Assembly: GCF_003711515.1 (NCBI RefSeq)
Contig: NW_021167079.1
Span: 5,373,989 to 5,437,988, forward strand
Length of the DNA stretch: 64,000 nt
Origin: Sodiomyces alkalinus F11
Lineage: Eukaryota > Ascomycota > Sordariomycetes > Glomerellales > Plectosphaerellaceae
Direction of reading: 5' to 3'
The translations under genes were made by a program, and so were the position numbers. The notes beneath the pieces were generated by a model that saw nothing but the letters and a program-made list of their open reading frames with translations, was not told the DNA's origin and did no database searches. Of this stretch, positions 25,294 to 36,572 are shown in pieces (the first letter of the stretch is position 1; the number at the start of each line of letters is the position of its first letter).

Positions 25294-27101
25294 ATGGATG
25301 GCGGAGGCAATGTTCGAGTGGTCGTTCGCGTGCGGACATTCCTGCCCAGGGGTAAGTCTTGCCCGGTCAACCTTTTCAGGGTCGTGACAGTCGTGTTATG
25401 GATATGTTATGGATAGGAGGGAAATTTGCGAGAGACGATAAGATAAGCTGACGACGGGCGGGTGGCCATGGTACAGAAGTCCAACGCGGTGCACAATGCC
25501 TCATTCATATGGACCCTATAACCCAACAGACTACTTTGCTCGTACCAGACGACCTTGACCCTGCGAACGCCAAGACGAGATCAAGAAAGGTGGTTGAGGA
25601 GAAGAACTTTACGTTCGACAACTCATTCTGGAGTCACAATGCGGAGGACGACCACTATGCAACTCAGGAGGATATCTACAACAGCCTCGGCGAGGAGTTC
25701 CTCGATCACAACTTTGAGGGCTACCACACGTGCATCTTCGCCTACGGCCAGACCGGTTCCGGCAAGAGCTACACCATGATGGGGACGCCTGAAGAGCCGG
25801 GCCTCATCCCACGCACGTGTGAGGACCTTTTCGAGCGCATCGAGGCTGCCCAGAACGAGACACCCAACATCTCGTACAATGTCAGAGTCTCGTACTTCGA
25901 GGTATACAACGAACATGTGCGGGATCTGCTCGTACCCGTCGTGCCAAACCAACCACCTTATTACCTCAAAATTCGCGAGTCGCCCACCGAAGGACCCTAT
26001 GTGAAGGATCTGACCGAGGTGCCCGTCCGTAACCTCAACGAGATCTTGCGGTACATGAAAGCGGGCGACGCCTCGCGCACCACGGCAAGCACCAAGATGA
26101 ATGATACAAGCAGCCGCAGCCACGCGGTGTTCACCATCATGCTCAAACAGATCCAGCACGACATGGATACGGACGAGACGACGGAACGCAGCTCGCGCAT
26201 CCGGCTGGTGGATCTCGCAGGAAGCGAACGAGCCAAGGCCACCGAGGCCACGGGGCAGCGGCTTCGCGAGGGCAGCAACATCAACAAGTCGCTCACGACG
26301 CTCGGGCGGGTGATAGGAGCGCTAGCCGACGCCAAACACAACTCGCGCAAGCGCAACAAGGACGTGGTCCCCTACCGCGACTCGATCCTGACGTGGCTCC
26401 TCAAGGACTCGCTGGGTGGCAACAGCAAGACGGCCATGATCGCGTGCATCGCCCCCTCCGACTACGAGGAGACACTGTCGACTCTCCGCTACGCCGACCA
26501 GGCCAAGAGAATCCGCACGCGTGCTGTGGTCAACCAGGACCACGTGTCAGCGGCCCAGCGCGACGCGCAGATCGAGGCCATGGCGGACGAAATCCGCATG
26601 CTGCAGCTGTCGGTGTCGGAATCGCGACGGCGGGAGAAAGACTCGACCAAGGACCAGGAGGAGAAGCTGGAGGAATACCAGAAGAGCGTGGCGGCCATGC
26701 AGCGCATGATGGAGGAGCGAACCCTCGTCGCAGAGGGCAAGATCCGGAGCCTGCAGACGGAGAATGAAGCGCTCCGGCTGCACCTCAAGCTGGCACTGGA
26801 CAGCCTCAAAAACCCGATCCCGCCGGTGAAGGTGACGTCCCCGGAGCCGGGCGACAAGTGCCAGATGGAAGGTGGCAACGGCGAGGGAAATGAGGACGAG
26901 GACGATACGGCGTCGTATGACGGAGACTCGGACAGCACGGCATGTGCTTCGGACCCTGGAGGGGACGATGACATGGAGGACTACATGAAGGACCTGCTCA
27001 AGGACCTCGGAATGTTTAGGAGAAAGATTGGAGACGACATGGGAAGGTGGGCGACCGATTCTGATACGAGGCAACCCTTGGGGGGGGGATTCAACATCTA
27101 A
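25294..27101 (+). CDS. Short kinesin-3 motor (NcKin3-type)
   Basis: Exons 25294-25351 and 25477-27101, intron 125 bp, 560 aa. The first exon gives GGNVRVVVRVRTFLPR and joins EVQRGAQCLIHMDP, the kinesin-3 start. Motor motifs: GQTGSGKSYTMMG (P-loop, near residue 100), NDTSSRSH (switch I), LVDLAGSERA (switch II), NKSLTTLGRVIGALAD, and YRDSILTWLLKDSLGGNSKT. The neck and a coiled coil (about 375-460) follow, then an acidic tail. Classical kinesin-3 proteins (Unc104/KIF1) are over 1500 aa with FHA and PH domains. This one lacks both and so matches the short fungal NcKin3 group linked to mitochondria and microtubules. The motor core is complete, so it is not a truncated Unc104 gene. Confidence 0.9.
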
Positions 27102-28011
27102 AAGAGAGCAAGGCGGGGTCCGAAAGAAGAAGAAAAATAATGAGAGTGGACAGGCCATGATGCCAGAGTATAAGGTTCAGTAGCGCGGTGTTATCTGGAG
27201 TTCGTTTCTTTTTTTCGGGTTTTTTCTTTCTTTTTCTTATTTTTTCTTATTTATTTATTTGGTCTGTACAGGAGCAGTTGGGAACTTGTTGGCTGGAACG
27301 ACACATGAATAAGGATGTACGAAGGACACACACTAGGACTTTCATTTTGGATGAGCCACGACGGCCTCCTCCTACCTTATGCGGCGACAAGAGATTGCTA
27401 TTATTAACAACGTAAGGGATATAGGTATCCGGTTAAAATTGAAGCTTCCTAGCTATTTGTGCCCGGATGGTCGTTTTACTTTGTATGGACATACATACGG
27501 ATAGGTTAAGGGTGGTTTTCCGAGTGACTACAGGTAGCATTCTCAAATGGGACACCGTAGCTCGTTGACTTCCAGGTTGGTACTGTACCTTTTTATTCAT
27601 ACCTAAGGTATCTACGGTAAGGTAGGTAACATTTCGCCCATCACGGTCCCTGTTCTTTGGTCGCGTTTCAAGCTGAGGATACGGGAGGACGGGTACAGAA
27701 ACGAATCGTTCACATCTGACATGAAACGGCCCTCAATGCCTGGGTTTCCGCCAAGCTTCCTCCAAGTCTTTAAAGGGGTCCAATGACAATGCTTGTACCT
27801 CACTGAGGTGGCTGATCTTCCAGGGGAAGGGGCGGGGCGCAAGGGCGCCAGTGGCGGACTCATCTGGGGTTAGGGGCTGTCCCTTGGAAAGATCGGATGA
27901 TTGTCGAGCTCCCCTTTTTCGTCCGATTTGATCGAGAAAGACGATAGAATTGGAATTGACGGGCAATATGCTGCAAAGAAATAGCCGCCTTCTATTTTTT
28001 CTTCTTCTTCA

Positions 28012-28035
28012 ATATATATATATATATATATATAT
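28012..28035. repeat. (TA)n microsatellite
   Basis: About 12 uninterrupted AT dinucleotides in intergenic DNA. Confidence 0.95.
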
Positions 28036-28773
28036 GTATTATGATAATCATCATGTTTTTCGTACTGTACGAGTACACTCGTTGTCTTTGTCCTCTGGCC
28101 CTTGGGGATTGGACAATAGAGCAATAGAGGTGATGACCCTAAGCCAGATATGTACATGTTAGTGGAAGCAGGAGCACCGAGCGCCGCGACAAAGCAGTGG
28201 TCGCTGTTCAGCTTCCCTTCCCCCAAGCTTCGTCCATGTCCAACCAACCCCTCCTAACCCCTCCACACCCCTCTTCTCTCTCTCTTGTGGATGCTTGTGG
28301 ATGCTACGAATACTTCCTACTCGGTCTCGTGTCCCCTTCGAATAAGGGGTCGGACACCCCCCACCTTCAGGGGCAGGTCTTCACTGTTATGCGGGGCCCC
28401 TGTCGCAGTGAAGGAAGCTGAGTCTCGTCCCTCGTATCGTCGCACATATACCTACGTACCTTACCTACCTACCATAGGCGGACGAAGATGGTCTATTATA
28501 GGTAGACTAGTAAGGTATCTGTAAGCTGCAGGTCGACTTTAGGTTGAGAGTACAGTTGTACGGGTGCATTGTGTACGTTGTGCATCTACTAAGGTACCTT
28601 AGTTTTCTTTCTCCCCTTACATCCCACCAACATCATCATCCCAACCAAGGTGCGACAAAGCGCAAGGCCTAGAGATATCCTCGTCGTTGTCCAGCTTCCC
28701 CCATCAGCTTACACCTTCATCCAGAAAACGTTTCCTCGCAGGTTTTGCCGGTGTCTTCTCGACCGTTGATCTT

Positions 28774-28811
28774 GAACCCGAACCCGAACCCGAACCCGAG
28801 ACCCGAGACCC
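28774..28811 (+). repeat. GAACCC hexanucleotide repeat in the eIF4E 5' flank
   Basis: Four GAACCC units are followed by two GAGACCC variants, ending 32 bp before the eIF4E ATG. It is probably in the 5' UTR. It is not the fungal telomere repeat (CCCTAA). Confidence 0.85.
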
Positions 28812-28843
28812 TATTGCCAACCTAACCGGCCGACCCTCCCGCC

Positions 28844-29869
28844 ATGGCTGCTAGGCCATCTTTGTTCACCAGGGACCTCTCAGGCCTGTCCCAGAGCTCC
28901 GATCCCAATTCGAGCGTCGGCTCGCCGGCCGAACAACGCGACGATGCAAAGCGCAACTTCCTGAAGGCCATGCGGCCTCTTCCTACTCAACATTATTGGA
29001 ATGTCTATTTCGACAAGTGAGTTGATCCTTTCGCAACCAGTGCGTTTCTTGAGACGCCGTTATAGCCACCCACGCCGTACCTACAAGGACCTACGAATCC
29101 CCCCTCCTTGTGACTTTCATGGGGGTACCAAGTGTTCAAGCCTGAATGCTGACATTCCCCCCCTTTGCCTTACAGGCAGTCGAAAGACCAGAAAACAAGT
29201 GAAGAGGACTACAAGGTCGAATTGGAACGGCTCGGCACCCAGATCGAATCAGTCCAGGATTTCTGGAAGTACAACAACAACACCCCCGTTGAGCAGATCA
29301 AGACCCGCGAGTCCATCTACCTCTTTAAGCAGGGTTTTAGGCCCGTCTGGGAAGACCGCCGGAACATCAACGGCGGTGCCTGGACATTTCGAGTCCCCAA
29401 GGCCATTGGTCGCGACGTCTGGAATCACGTTCAGCTGCTAGCGATCGGCGAAGAGTTGCAGAGCGTCCTCGACGATAGTATGTCCTCCTTCCTTCTCCCG
29501 TTCTCCTCGCGGCTAAGCATATGGGTCCCGCGAGGGTGCATAGGCGGACTGATTGACTGACATTCTCTATCAAACACCACAGACGACCAGATCTGCGGTG
29601 TCGGCTTTTCCGTCCGCTTCAACTCGCACCTCATCTCCGTCTGGCATCGCGATTCGTCCAAGAAGAAATCAACCGACGGTATCCTGAACTGCATCATGGA
29701 GAAGTTGCCTGCCGAGCTGCGGCCCAAGTCCGAGAACGCCTTCTACAAGCGCCACCAAGATCATGCGGGGTTTAACCCGCCCCCGGAGCTCAAGGCCGTT
29801 CTAGATTCGCAGAAGAGGGCGGAGGAAAGGGAGAAGGAAAAGGTTGCCGCAGCAGCTGCAGAGACATAA
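28844..29869 (+). CDS. Translation initiation factor eIF4E, class II (4EHP-like)
   Basis: Exons 28844-29016, 29176-29477 and 29583-29869; introns of 159 and 105 bp; 253 aa. The cap-binding fold is recognised from HYWNVYFDK, VQDFWKYNNN, YLFKQGFRPVWED, GGAWTFRVPK, and ICGVGFSVRF followed by ISVWHR. The Trp of PVWED (human W102) is kept. At the position of human W56, in the strand before ELERLGTQI, there is Tyr (EEDYKVEL), as in class II 4EHP/eIF4E2 proteins. A short Lys/Glu/Ala tail ends the protein. Such proteins bind m7G caps more weakly and usually repress or modulate translation, so this is probably not the main eIF4E of the organism. Confidence 0.87.
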
Positions 29870-30441
29870 GCCGACAGATGGTCCCGCCTAGAAAGGACAA
29901 GCGCGCATCTATGCTTAAGACGGAAGAGTCCTTGGCGGGGGAGGGCGGGTTTGTTGCATTTTCCAAGGGCGTTTGGGCATATTAACATATTATAAACATC
30001 TGGGTGGTCACAAGCCCTATGTCTAGAGGAGACATCGGGCTAGGCTGGTCTTGTCGTGAGAGCACAGGGAATCTGAATCTGGTTGGCAACGGAAATGGGG
30101 GTGCACGGCCGCAAGTGGTCCTGTGCTAGGTTTCGCTCGGCCGTTGAAGGCCTGTTGCCAGCTAGCTAACTTGATACGACACAATTCATTTCGTCGTTGG
30201 ATACGTTGCCTAACAAAAGAAGAAGAAAGGAAGAAAAAAAACCCCCCCCAGATCTTCATGACGCCATACTCCAGTGTAATGTCCATCCGTCGTGGGTATC
30301 GTATCATCCAGAACTCCAGGACTTCCCTCCCTGCAAAGCAACCAGGACTTCCCTTCCGCCGCTCCCCCGTGGCGATACACCAGGGCGCAGCAAGACGGAG
30401 CAAAATGAAGAAAGAAAAGGCGAAAAAAGCGTGATAACCGG
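29870..30441. other. Convergent 3' flanks, no gene
   Basis: These 572 bp lie between the stops of eIF4E and the centrin-like gene. An A-rich and C-rich homopolymer run lies at 30217-30250. Overlapping short frames have no recognisable content. Confidence 0.6.
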
Positions 30442-31262
30442 TCACCTCCAGACTCCGGCGCGGCGCATGACATCCTCAAACTCTTCCCTGGCCACACCAG
30501 CCTGCACGCCAGCACCGGCATTCGCCTCGAGGATCATGTCACGCAGGACATCGTCGTTTACATCCTCCTTCAGAACGGCTGCGACCCTCTTCAAGTCGCC
30601 CAAGGTGATGACATCGTCCCTGGATGCCCTTGCTCTGGCCCTCGCCTTGCCCTTGCCCTTGCCCCTGCCCCTGCCAGTGATATCGTCGTAGTCGTCATCG
30701 TCGTCACCATCGTCATCCGTCCCGCCGACATCGTAATCGCGACCGGTTCCTCGCCCGCCCCTGAAAAGCGCAAAGGCCTCCCCCACCTCTCTCGTGAAGG
30801 CCTCGTCGTCGTCTTCGTCCTCGTCGACGCGGGCGTGGTATTTCAGGGCGCAGACGGCGAAGAAGTCCTCGTAGCGCGCGTAGCCTTCGCCGTCCGGGTC
30901 GAGGATGGAGATGAACTCGGCCTGCTCGGCGCGGGACGAGGGTGGGATGCCCAGGGCAATGAGGGCGGAGCGCACTTCGGAGGTCGGGATCACGCCGTGC
31001 TTGTGTCCGGGCTGCGGCTCCGCGAAGAGGGTGAAGGCCTCGTGGATCTCCGCTTCTTCGCGGCCTGTTAGGCCGTGCTCTTTCGCTAGCGCGGAGGGCC
31101 GCTTCGCCACTGTCGTTGTCTTGTTTGTTGATGTAGAGGCGCTCTTCCCGGATCTGCGTTTTGGAGGCTGGTTGAACAGGACATTAGCATGCGACGCGTC
31201 GGAAACGACGAGGTTCGGAGGGGTGGGTATCGGAGATCGAGTCTCAAGGGACTGCGTACCAT
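30442..31262 (-). CDS. Centrin-like EF-hand protein
   Basis: Coding exons on the minus strand: 31260-31262, which is only the ATG, and 30442-31167; intron 31168-31259 (92 bp, GTACGC..CAG); 242 aa starting MPPKRRSGK. After a basic Ser/Thr-rich lead come GLTGREEAEIHEAF (centrin-like helix), a degenerate first loop, a plausible calcium loop DPDGEGYARYED, then an acidic and Gly-Lys/Ala-Arg low-complexity insert where the third EF-hand would be. The C-terminal ITLGDLKRVAAVL, then DDVLRDMI and FEDVMRRAG, matches the end of centrin/Cdc31. Centrins act at spindle pole bodies, mRNA export and DNA repair. With only one good loop this may be a diverged paralogue rather than the canonical Cdc31. A start at 31449 without the intron is possible but adds about 95 unlikely residues. 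Confidence 0.72.
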
Positions 31263-32759
31263 ATCGAGATCGGTTCTGACGGATGCTATTGAAGACTGTC
31301 AAGATTTCTGTTACGTGATGGTCGTGTTTAAGATTCTGCTTTTTCAAGTTGCTTGGCCTGGGATGTCGCCTGTTGGACTGGGATGTCGCCTGTTGGCCTG
31401 AGAGAGCAGGCAAGCCAATGCCGAAGACATTAATTACATGTAGAAGCACAATCGTGTCGAGACGCAGGAGCGTGTAGGTACCTACCTACCTAAGGTAGAT
31501 TCGGGATTGATTGATCCGATAAGTGATGAGGAGTCCGGTGACTAAGGCATCTTCGATACAGTACAAACACGGAGCAATTGTACTACAAAGTGCATGGGTG
31601 TTTACTGGAACGCCGTGCATCTCGCTTACTATTCGTACAGTATGTTCCAGGCATACATATGATGTCCGCCGAAAATTTCCCTCTTCTTTTCCCCTGAATT
31701 CTCTTTCAGTTTCCTGTCTATCCTCACACCAACTCCCAACGAAATCCGGAATCGCGGCAGAGTTTATACCTATTATTATTGGGTATCTCTTTGCTGCCAT
31801 GCCTTTTATCTGCTGACTATCTCCCGAGTTGTCTCGGGGAGTTTGTCGCCGTGGATCAATGCTCAAAAGTTGACCACTCGAAAGAAAGCAACTGACGCCA
31901 AAGCACTCGGGAAGAAGGTCTTACATTGCAATATTACAGTATTTGTATGAGAATGACTACTTGGGCGAATACTTCGAATGCCCTCGGTCTGGATTCGTAC
32001 GTTAATCAAGACGGCCGTAACCACCATTCGTCCTGGAACGCAATCCAGGATTCCCTCCAATGCTTCTTCAAATAGCTAGAGCTTGCCGCCTCTGTTACCT
32101 ACAGCGCGCAAGTGTGGACACTGAAGCAAGATTAAAAACCGCTGCATTTGTCGTTTCATTACGTCGTGCAGTCCGCGAGCTCTTTCGGCTGTTCCACCCT
32201 ATCTTTGATTATCGGTGGTCGGGTGGTGGTGCTTGTCGGGACATGATTTTGACTTCGCCTTTTTGTGTACTCTTGTTTCGCTGTGTGTCTGGAGTTTGGT
32301 CTCGAGATTTCTTCCTTGTCTCCGTTCTCTTCACATGCATCTTGATGCCAAAGTGTTGGTATTTATTCAACGTAGCACACAGCTAGTCCGGGTGTGTCTG
32401 TCTGGTCCTCCATACCACGTACACTGGGCCCACGAGTTGCCGTCTTGCACTTTGTTTTCAATCCATGGGCACCATGTTGTAACCCACTTTTGAGTCGAGC
32501 AACTGCTTAGTTCTCACTCCCACATTATCTCGCTCGCTCGGAACTGACCAACGGTACACATCCTAGATCTTAGCCTCCGGGGGAGGGCTACGCCATAGTG
32601 GAAGAAGCCATCCCGTCAGCTTTAAGCTCATTTTACACCCCCTTGGTTTTGAGCTCGTATTTAATTAATTGCATGCTTGTTCGTGTTTGCAAGCCCAAGA
32701 CAAGCGATGATCCTGTGCGAGGACGTGCGGGTGTAGCTCAGTCTCACTTGCTATCTCAC
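31263..32759. other. Intergenic, no supported gene
   Basis: This 1.5 kb contains the centrin-like promoter and the glyoxalase II 3' flank. GTAGGTACCTACCTACCTAAGGTA-type motifs lie near 31475-31498. A 126-codon minus-strand frame at 31486-31866 has no recognisable motif or splice context and was not called. A tandem near-duplicate GGGATGTCGCCTGTTGG occurs twice near 31360-31397. Confidence 0.55.
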
Positions 32760-34486
32760 TCACTTGAGATTGTTCTTCATTTCCCGCAGCTTGGCCATCA
32801 CCGACACGGGATCACTCTCGCCCGTCGCCTTTTGAACTTTGGGGTCCTACCAGTCCGTCAGTTGCGGATTACCACGCAAGCCCCCTCACACGGAAGCAAT
32901 TGGACAAGACGGTTTGATGACTTACATTAACACGCATGAAAACGTTGTGTTTCTGTTTCACCGGGTGTAGTGCAAAACTCGTCAGTAGGGGGTTGAGATG
33001 AAAATGGCACGCTTTTGAAGGATACTCCCCATGCGTCTCTTATCGAATTTTCATACCTTCTCGTCACCGATAGTGAATTTGCCTTGTGTCTCCCGGTTGT
33101 TCTCGGCGAAGTCCTGTAACTTGCGGATGGCATCGTTCTGCAGCACCGATACCGTGAACTTGACATTAGACTTGGTGTACTCGTGTCCAGGCTAGAGAAG
33201 ACGCATGAGTTAGTCGAATACTGCCCACGGCATCTAAGCAGCATCCTGGGGCTACAGCTTGGACCCGGCGCTCTCGTTCTCCCATGCCATGCTATTCGGG
33301 TGCTTGTGAAGCGGTTCGAAACTTACGTAGACGACCGTATCGTCAGGCAAGGATGCAAGCGTTTCGTTCAATGCCTTGTGCATTTCTTCGGCATCACCCT
33401 CGAAGAACCTGCCACATCCTGAAGGCGACCAAACCTCGCTCGTCAGTCACAGACAGACCGGGTACTTTCCGTGTGCAATCAGCTCATACATCTCCACACC
33501 ATACGGTTCAGAAAACCGTCGGTGCAAACAGAAAGGTAAAGGAAAGGACAAAAGAGGACTCACCGCTGATGAAGAGGGTGTCTCCCGTGAAGACAACCTT
33601 GTCGTCGCCGTCTTGCATGAACCAGCAGATGCTGTCCTGGGTGTGACAGGGCGTGTGTAGTGCCTTGACAGAGATACTGCCAATGTTGAAGGTGGAGCCG
33701 TGTGCGGGTGCCTCAGTGACGCCCTGGCAGTCCTTTCCCCCGATGATGGGCAACTTGTCCAGTTTGAGGGCTGCGAGCTATGTCGTGTAAGATATGTGTG
33801 CCCAGTTCATGTAAAACAATCATTTGTTGCCAGAGGGGCCAACCGCAGGTGTCTTACCAGGTTATTGTTTCCCCCTGCATGATCCCAATGGCTGTGTGGA
33901 CGTGTAAGTGAGGTGTTCTGAACAGAACAGAGAAGAGACACGGCGTAGGTAAAGGCTGTACGAACTGGTGTGTGTTCACGATGGCTGTCAGATTAATCTC
34001 GCCCGCCTCCATGGCACTCTTGAGGACGGGAGCAACTCTTCGGCACAAGAAACGGCGTCAACACGTAAGGGTGTTTTCTACAATGTCGATGGCAGAGGGC
34101 AGGGGGGACAGGGCATACTCTGGGGGGTTAGCAGGGTCGATAATGACGGCGTCTTTGGTCTTCTCGTCTCGTACCAGGTAGGCGTAGTTATTACCACTAC
34201 CCACCCCTGCGGCATATCACAACTTGTCAGCCGGTTCGTTAATTTTCCGAGGCCAACGCCAAAGTGAGAAACGGCGAAGAGCTGCATACACATAGGAATC
34301 GACTGGATATGCATGGCGTTGGTGGACGTGAACTGTCATTGAATTAATACCCCGTAGTCTAGTTACCCTTTCGATCCAACTCGACCTCTGGCGGCCAGAG
34401 CAACGCGAACACAATAAACATACCGTGGCCGTAATGGCGCCAAAGTTTCGGGTCAGAGATGGTCGTCGAAACAGGAGCCTATACAT
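32760..34486 (-). CDS. GLO2: Glyoxalase II (hydroxyacylglutathione hydrolase), probably with mitochondrial leader
   Basis: Ten minus-strand exons: 34424-34486, 34290-34332, 34119-34206, 33966-34037, 33858-33891, 33564-33777, 33327-33418, 33057-33191, 32926-32952 and 32760-32846; all phases agree; 284 aa. The metal-binding THHHWDHAGGN motif is created by joining exons 4 and 5. HTPCHTQDSICW and FTGDTLFISGCGRFFEG follow, then PGHEYTKSN, the glutathione-site segment. The product converts S-lactoylglutathione to lactate and glutathione in methylglyoxal detoxification. Exon 1 encodes MYRLLFRRPSLTRNFG, basic and lacking acidic residues, a likely mitochondrial presequence; a second Met (MHIQSIPMWVG) in exon 2 is the usual cytosolic start. 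The exon count is the highest in the window. Confidence 0.93.
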
Positions 34487-34918
34487 GAAAGGCGAGGGCA
34501 GCCAAGCGGGACAAACGGCAAATTCGTGATGGCGGGGAAGTGGGTGGTTTTTGAATTATATTAAGGTACATACAAACCGTTGGCCTTAAACGATGACGCG
34601 ATTACAAATCCCGTGAGGCAAGTCGAGGCCAGATGCATGGCGTAGCGTATCCATAAGTACAGCGTACAACGGTATAGTAAGAGAATCGGAGGGAGATCAT
34701 CCACCTTGGGAGAGTCCACCCATGAGGAATTGCACGTGATACATAAACCACAAAAGTTTACTCATACGTTGTGTGGATATCAAAATATGAGAACCTCAAA
34801 AGCCGCATGGGTAAGAGAATGGATACCCGGTAGAGAGAAGCAACATGAAGGAATATTCACATTCACCTCTTACGGAGTAGGTCGTCCCAAGGGTATCTCT
34901 CATTGGTGATATAATTCT
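34487..34918. promoter_or_regulatory. Upstream region of glyoxalase II / 3' flank of LAS1
   Basis: These 432 bp lie between the LAS1 stop and the glyoxalase II start, both on the minus strand. No further gene is seen. Confidence 0.5.
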
Positions 34919-36456
34919 CTATACCATTCCAATTGGCTTCGGCCTCCACACTCCCTCATATCGTGACCAACCTGTGTCCTTCTCAGCCCATATTACTGTC
35001 GAGGACGACAATGATCGGCCCTTTCTCTCCCCAGTCTCCAAACGGGACGCATCGTCGAACTCCTGTCGCAATCGCTGCATTTCCAGCTTCGCCTTCTCAG
35101 CGTCCTTGATAGCCCGGCTCAACTCCTCCATCAAGCCACCCTGTAGTAGCTCTCTTGACAACCGAAGAGCGCTAAGCAGGACGGCGTTGGAGGGAGGCGC
35201 GTCAGCGATACCCTCTAGCGACTCCAGCACGCGAATATCACCCCATTTCTTGACCATTGCACGCAGTTCTCCCCGATCTTCACCTCCCTCGTCCAGGTAC
35301 TTGAGAATGGCGGTTCGGCAACCCTCATCGTCTCCGCCCGCCCCTCCGTCGTTCTGCCGTTCCGTCAGATGCCGCCAGTAGTAGTCCCATATCCACGCCA
35401 ACGCCCTACGTGACGCGGACCGCAGCTTGGCTAGCGACGGCAGCTGCTCGTGGGTGGCCTGGTGCCGCAGTTCCACGAAGGTGGCGGGCAAACCGATTGT
35501 CTTGGCCACTGCGTACATACTCATCTTACGCTGCTTGTCTTGATGGCCATCTAGGAGGCCAGTGACAAATCTTTTGCGGCAAAGTCAGTGGGCTTCCTCA
35601 GGGTTCCGGGACGAGGGATAAAGGCCGATGATGGAGCGCTAATAACATGAACCTGGGAAGGGAGGCACCCGTACAACTTGAGCCACGCGGGTTTGGACAA
35701 GGAGATGCGAAGCAAGAAATCGAGATGTCCAAAGAGACGCCAAGATCACTGAGCTGAGACACCAGCAAACGCTGACCACAGATCGATGCCTCTATCACAG
35801 GCGGCTTGATCATGTCACTAAATGCGGGTACCCCTTCAGCCCTTGATGTCTATATGACCTTGGTTCATGGAGGCTTGGAGTCTGCGACAAGTCTCAAACC
35901 ACACCACTAATGAGGCCCTGCGTCCATAGAAAGGCATCGAGGCAAAAATGAACAGGTGACGAGTTATGTTGAAAAGGAAAAGGGAGAGAAGCCCGGGGAA
36001 AAGGAAATCAGAGCAACGGAGGGAGGGTAGAAGGGGGAAAAGGGAAAAAAGAAGGAAAAAAGAAGAAGAAGAAAAGGACAAGCGTCTCATCACATACCGA
36101 CTAAACGCTGCAGCATACGCAGCTCGCGCAGCGTAGGTCCCTGTACTCCCAGATGCAGCATCGCTCAGAATGGCCGCGGTCAGCAGCGCCGTCGATTCGA
36201 CTAGGTGAGGGCACGCCCCGCGCTGCATCCACATAGATACACGGGCCACGGCATCGTGCCTCGCCTGTTGCTTTTCTGCATTCGCGACGGTGTCTGCGCT
36301 GGCATGAAGTGACGACGACGCCGTTGTTGTCGAGAGAACGCCAGAGTCGCCGGCATCGGTAGTTGAAAGTGCCGAGACTTCAGCCGCGTAGAACTGGCGC
36401 CTGACGTCAAGAAGCTCGCGACGGTCGCGCCACGGAGTCAAGATGTACTGGACCAT
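34919..36456 (-). CDS. LAS1: LAS1, pre-rRNA ITS2 endonuclease
   Basis: Minus-strand exons 36098-36456 and 34919-35570, 336 aa. The N-terminus [20 protein letters not shown] and the block [20 protein letters not shown] are Las1 signatures. The exon junction rebuilds [16 protein letters not shown], followed by [20 protein letters not shown], which holds the HEPN-type R-x4-H catalytic motif (RHQATH), then [14 protein letters not shown] helical tail ends in [14 protein letters not shown]. Las1 cuts ITS2 in pre-60S particles with the Grc3 kinase. The intron of 527 bp (GTATGT..AAG) is far longer than others here. Yeast Las1 is about 500 aa, so this is a short filamentous-fungal form. The coding-strand intron contains a long pyrimidine-rich tract. 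Confidence 0.9.
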
Positions 36457-36572
36457 CCTTTTTTTTTCTCCTTTTTCTCTCCTCGTGTCCAGGGAAAATA
36501 TGGCGGTGACGGGTGCACGTAGTAGACACCACTCCGCAGCAGTTTGAGCAACAACTGACCAAATTCCAGAGT

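Larger units (their letters stand above)
27102..28843. other. Intergenic, no supported gene
   Basis: This 1.7 kb stretch between the kinesin stop and the eIF4E start has T-rich, (TA)n and AACCCG repeats and several short palindromes (CCTAAGGTAT near 27601, ACTAAGGTACCTTAGT at 28588-28603). Open frames are short and unlike known proteins. The right end is the eIF4E promoter and 5' UTR. Confidence 0.55.

Noticed and set aside
28774..28811. AACCCG repeat as a possible internal telomere tract
   Set aside because: The unit is not the fungal telomere repeat and is degenerate after four copies.
31486..31866. 126-codon minus-strand frame
   Set aside because: No motif and no splice partners; lies in an intergenic stretch with palindrome motifs.
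32727..32750. GCGGGTGTAGCTCAGT, resembling the tRNA A box
   Set aside because: No acceptor stem, anticodon arm or TTCRA loop at the needed spacing; it overlaps the glyoxalase II 3' flank.
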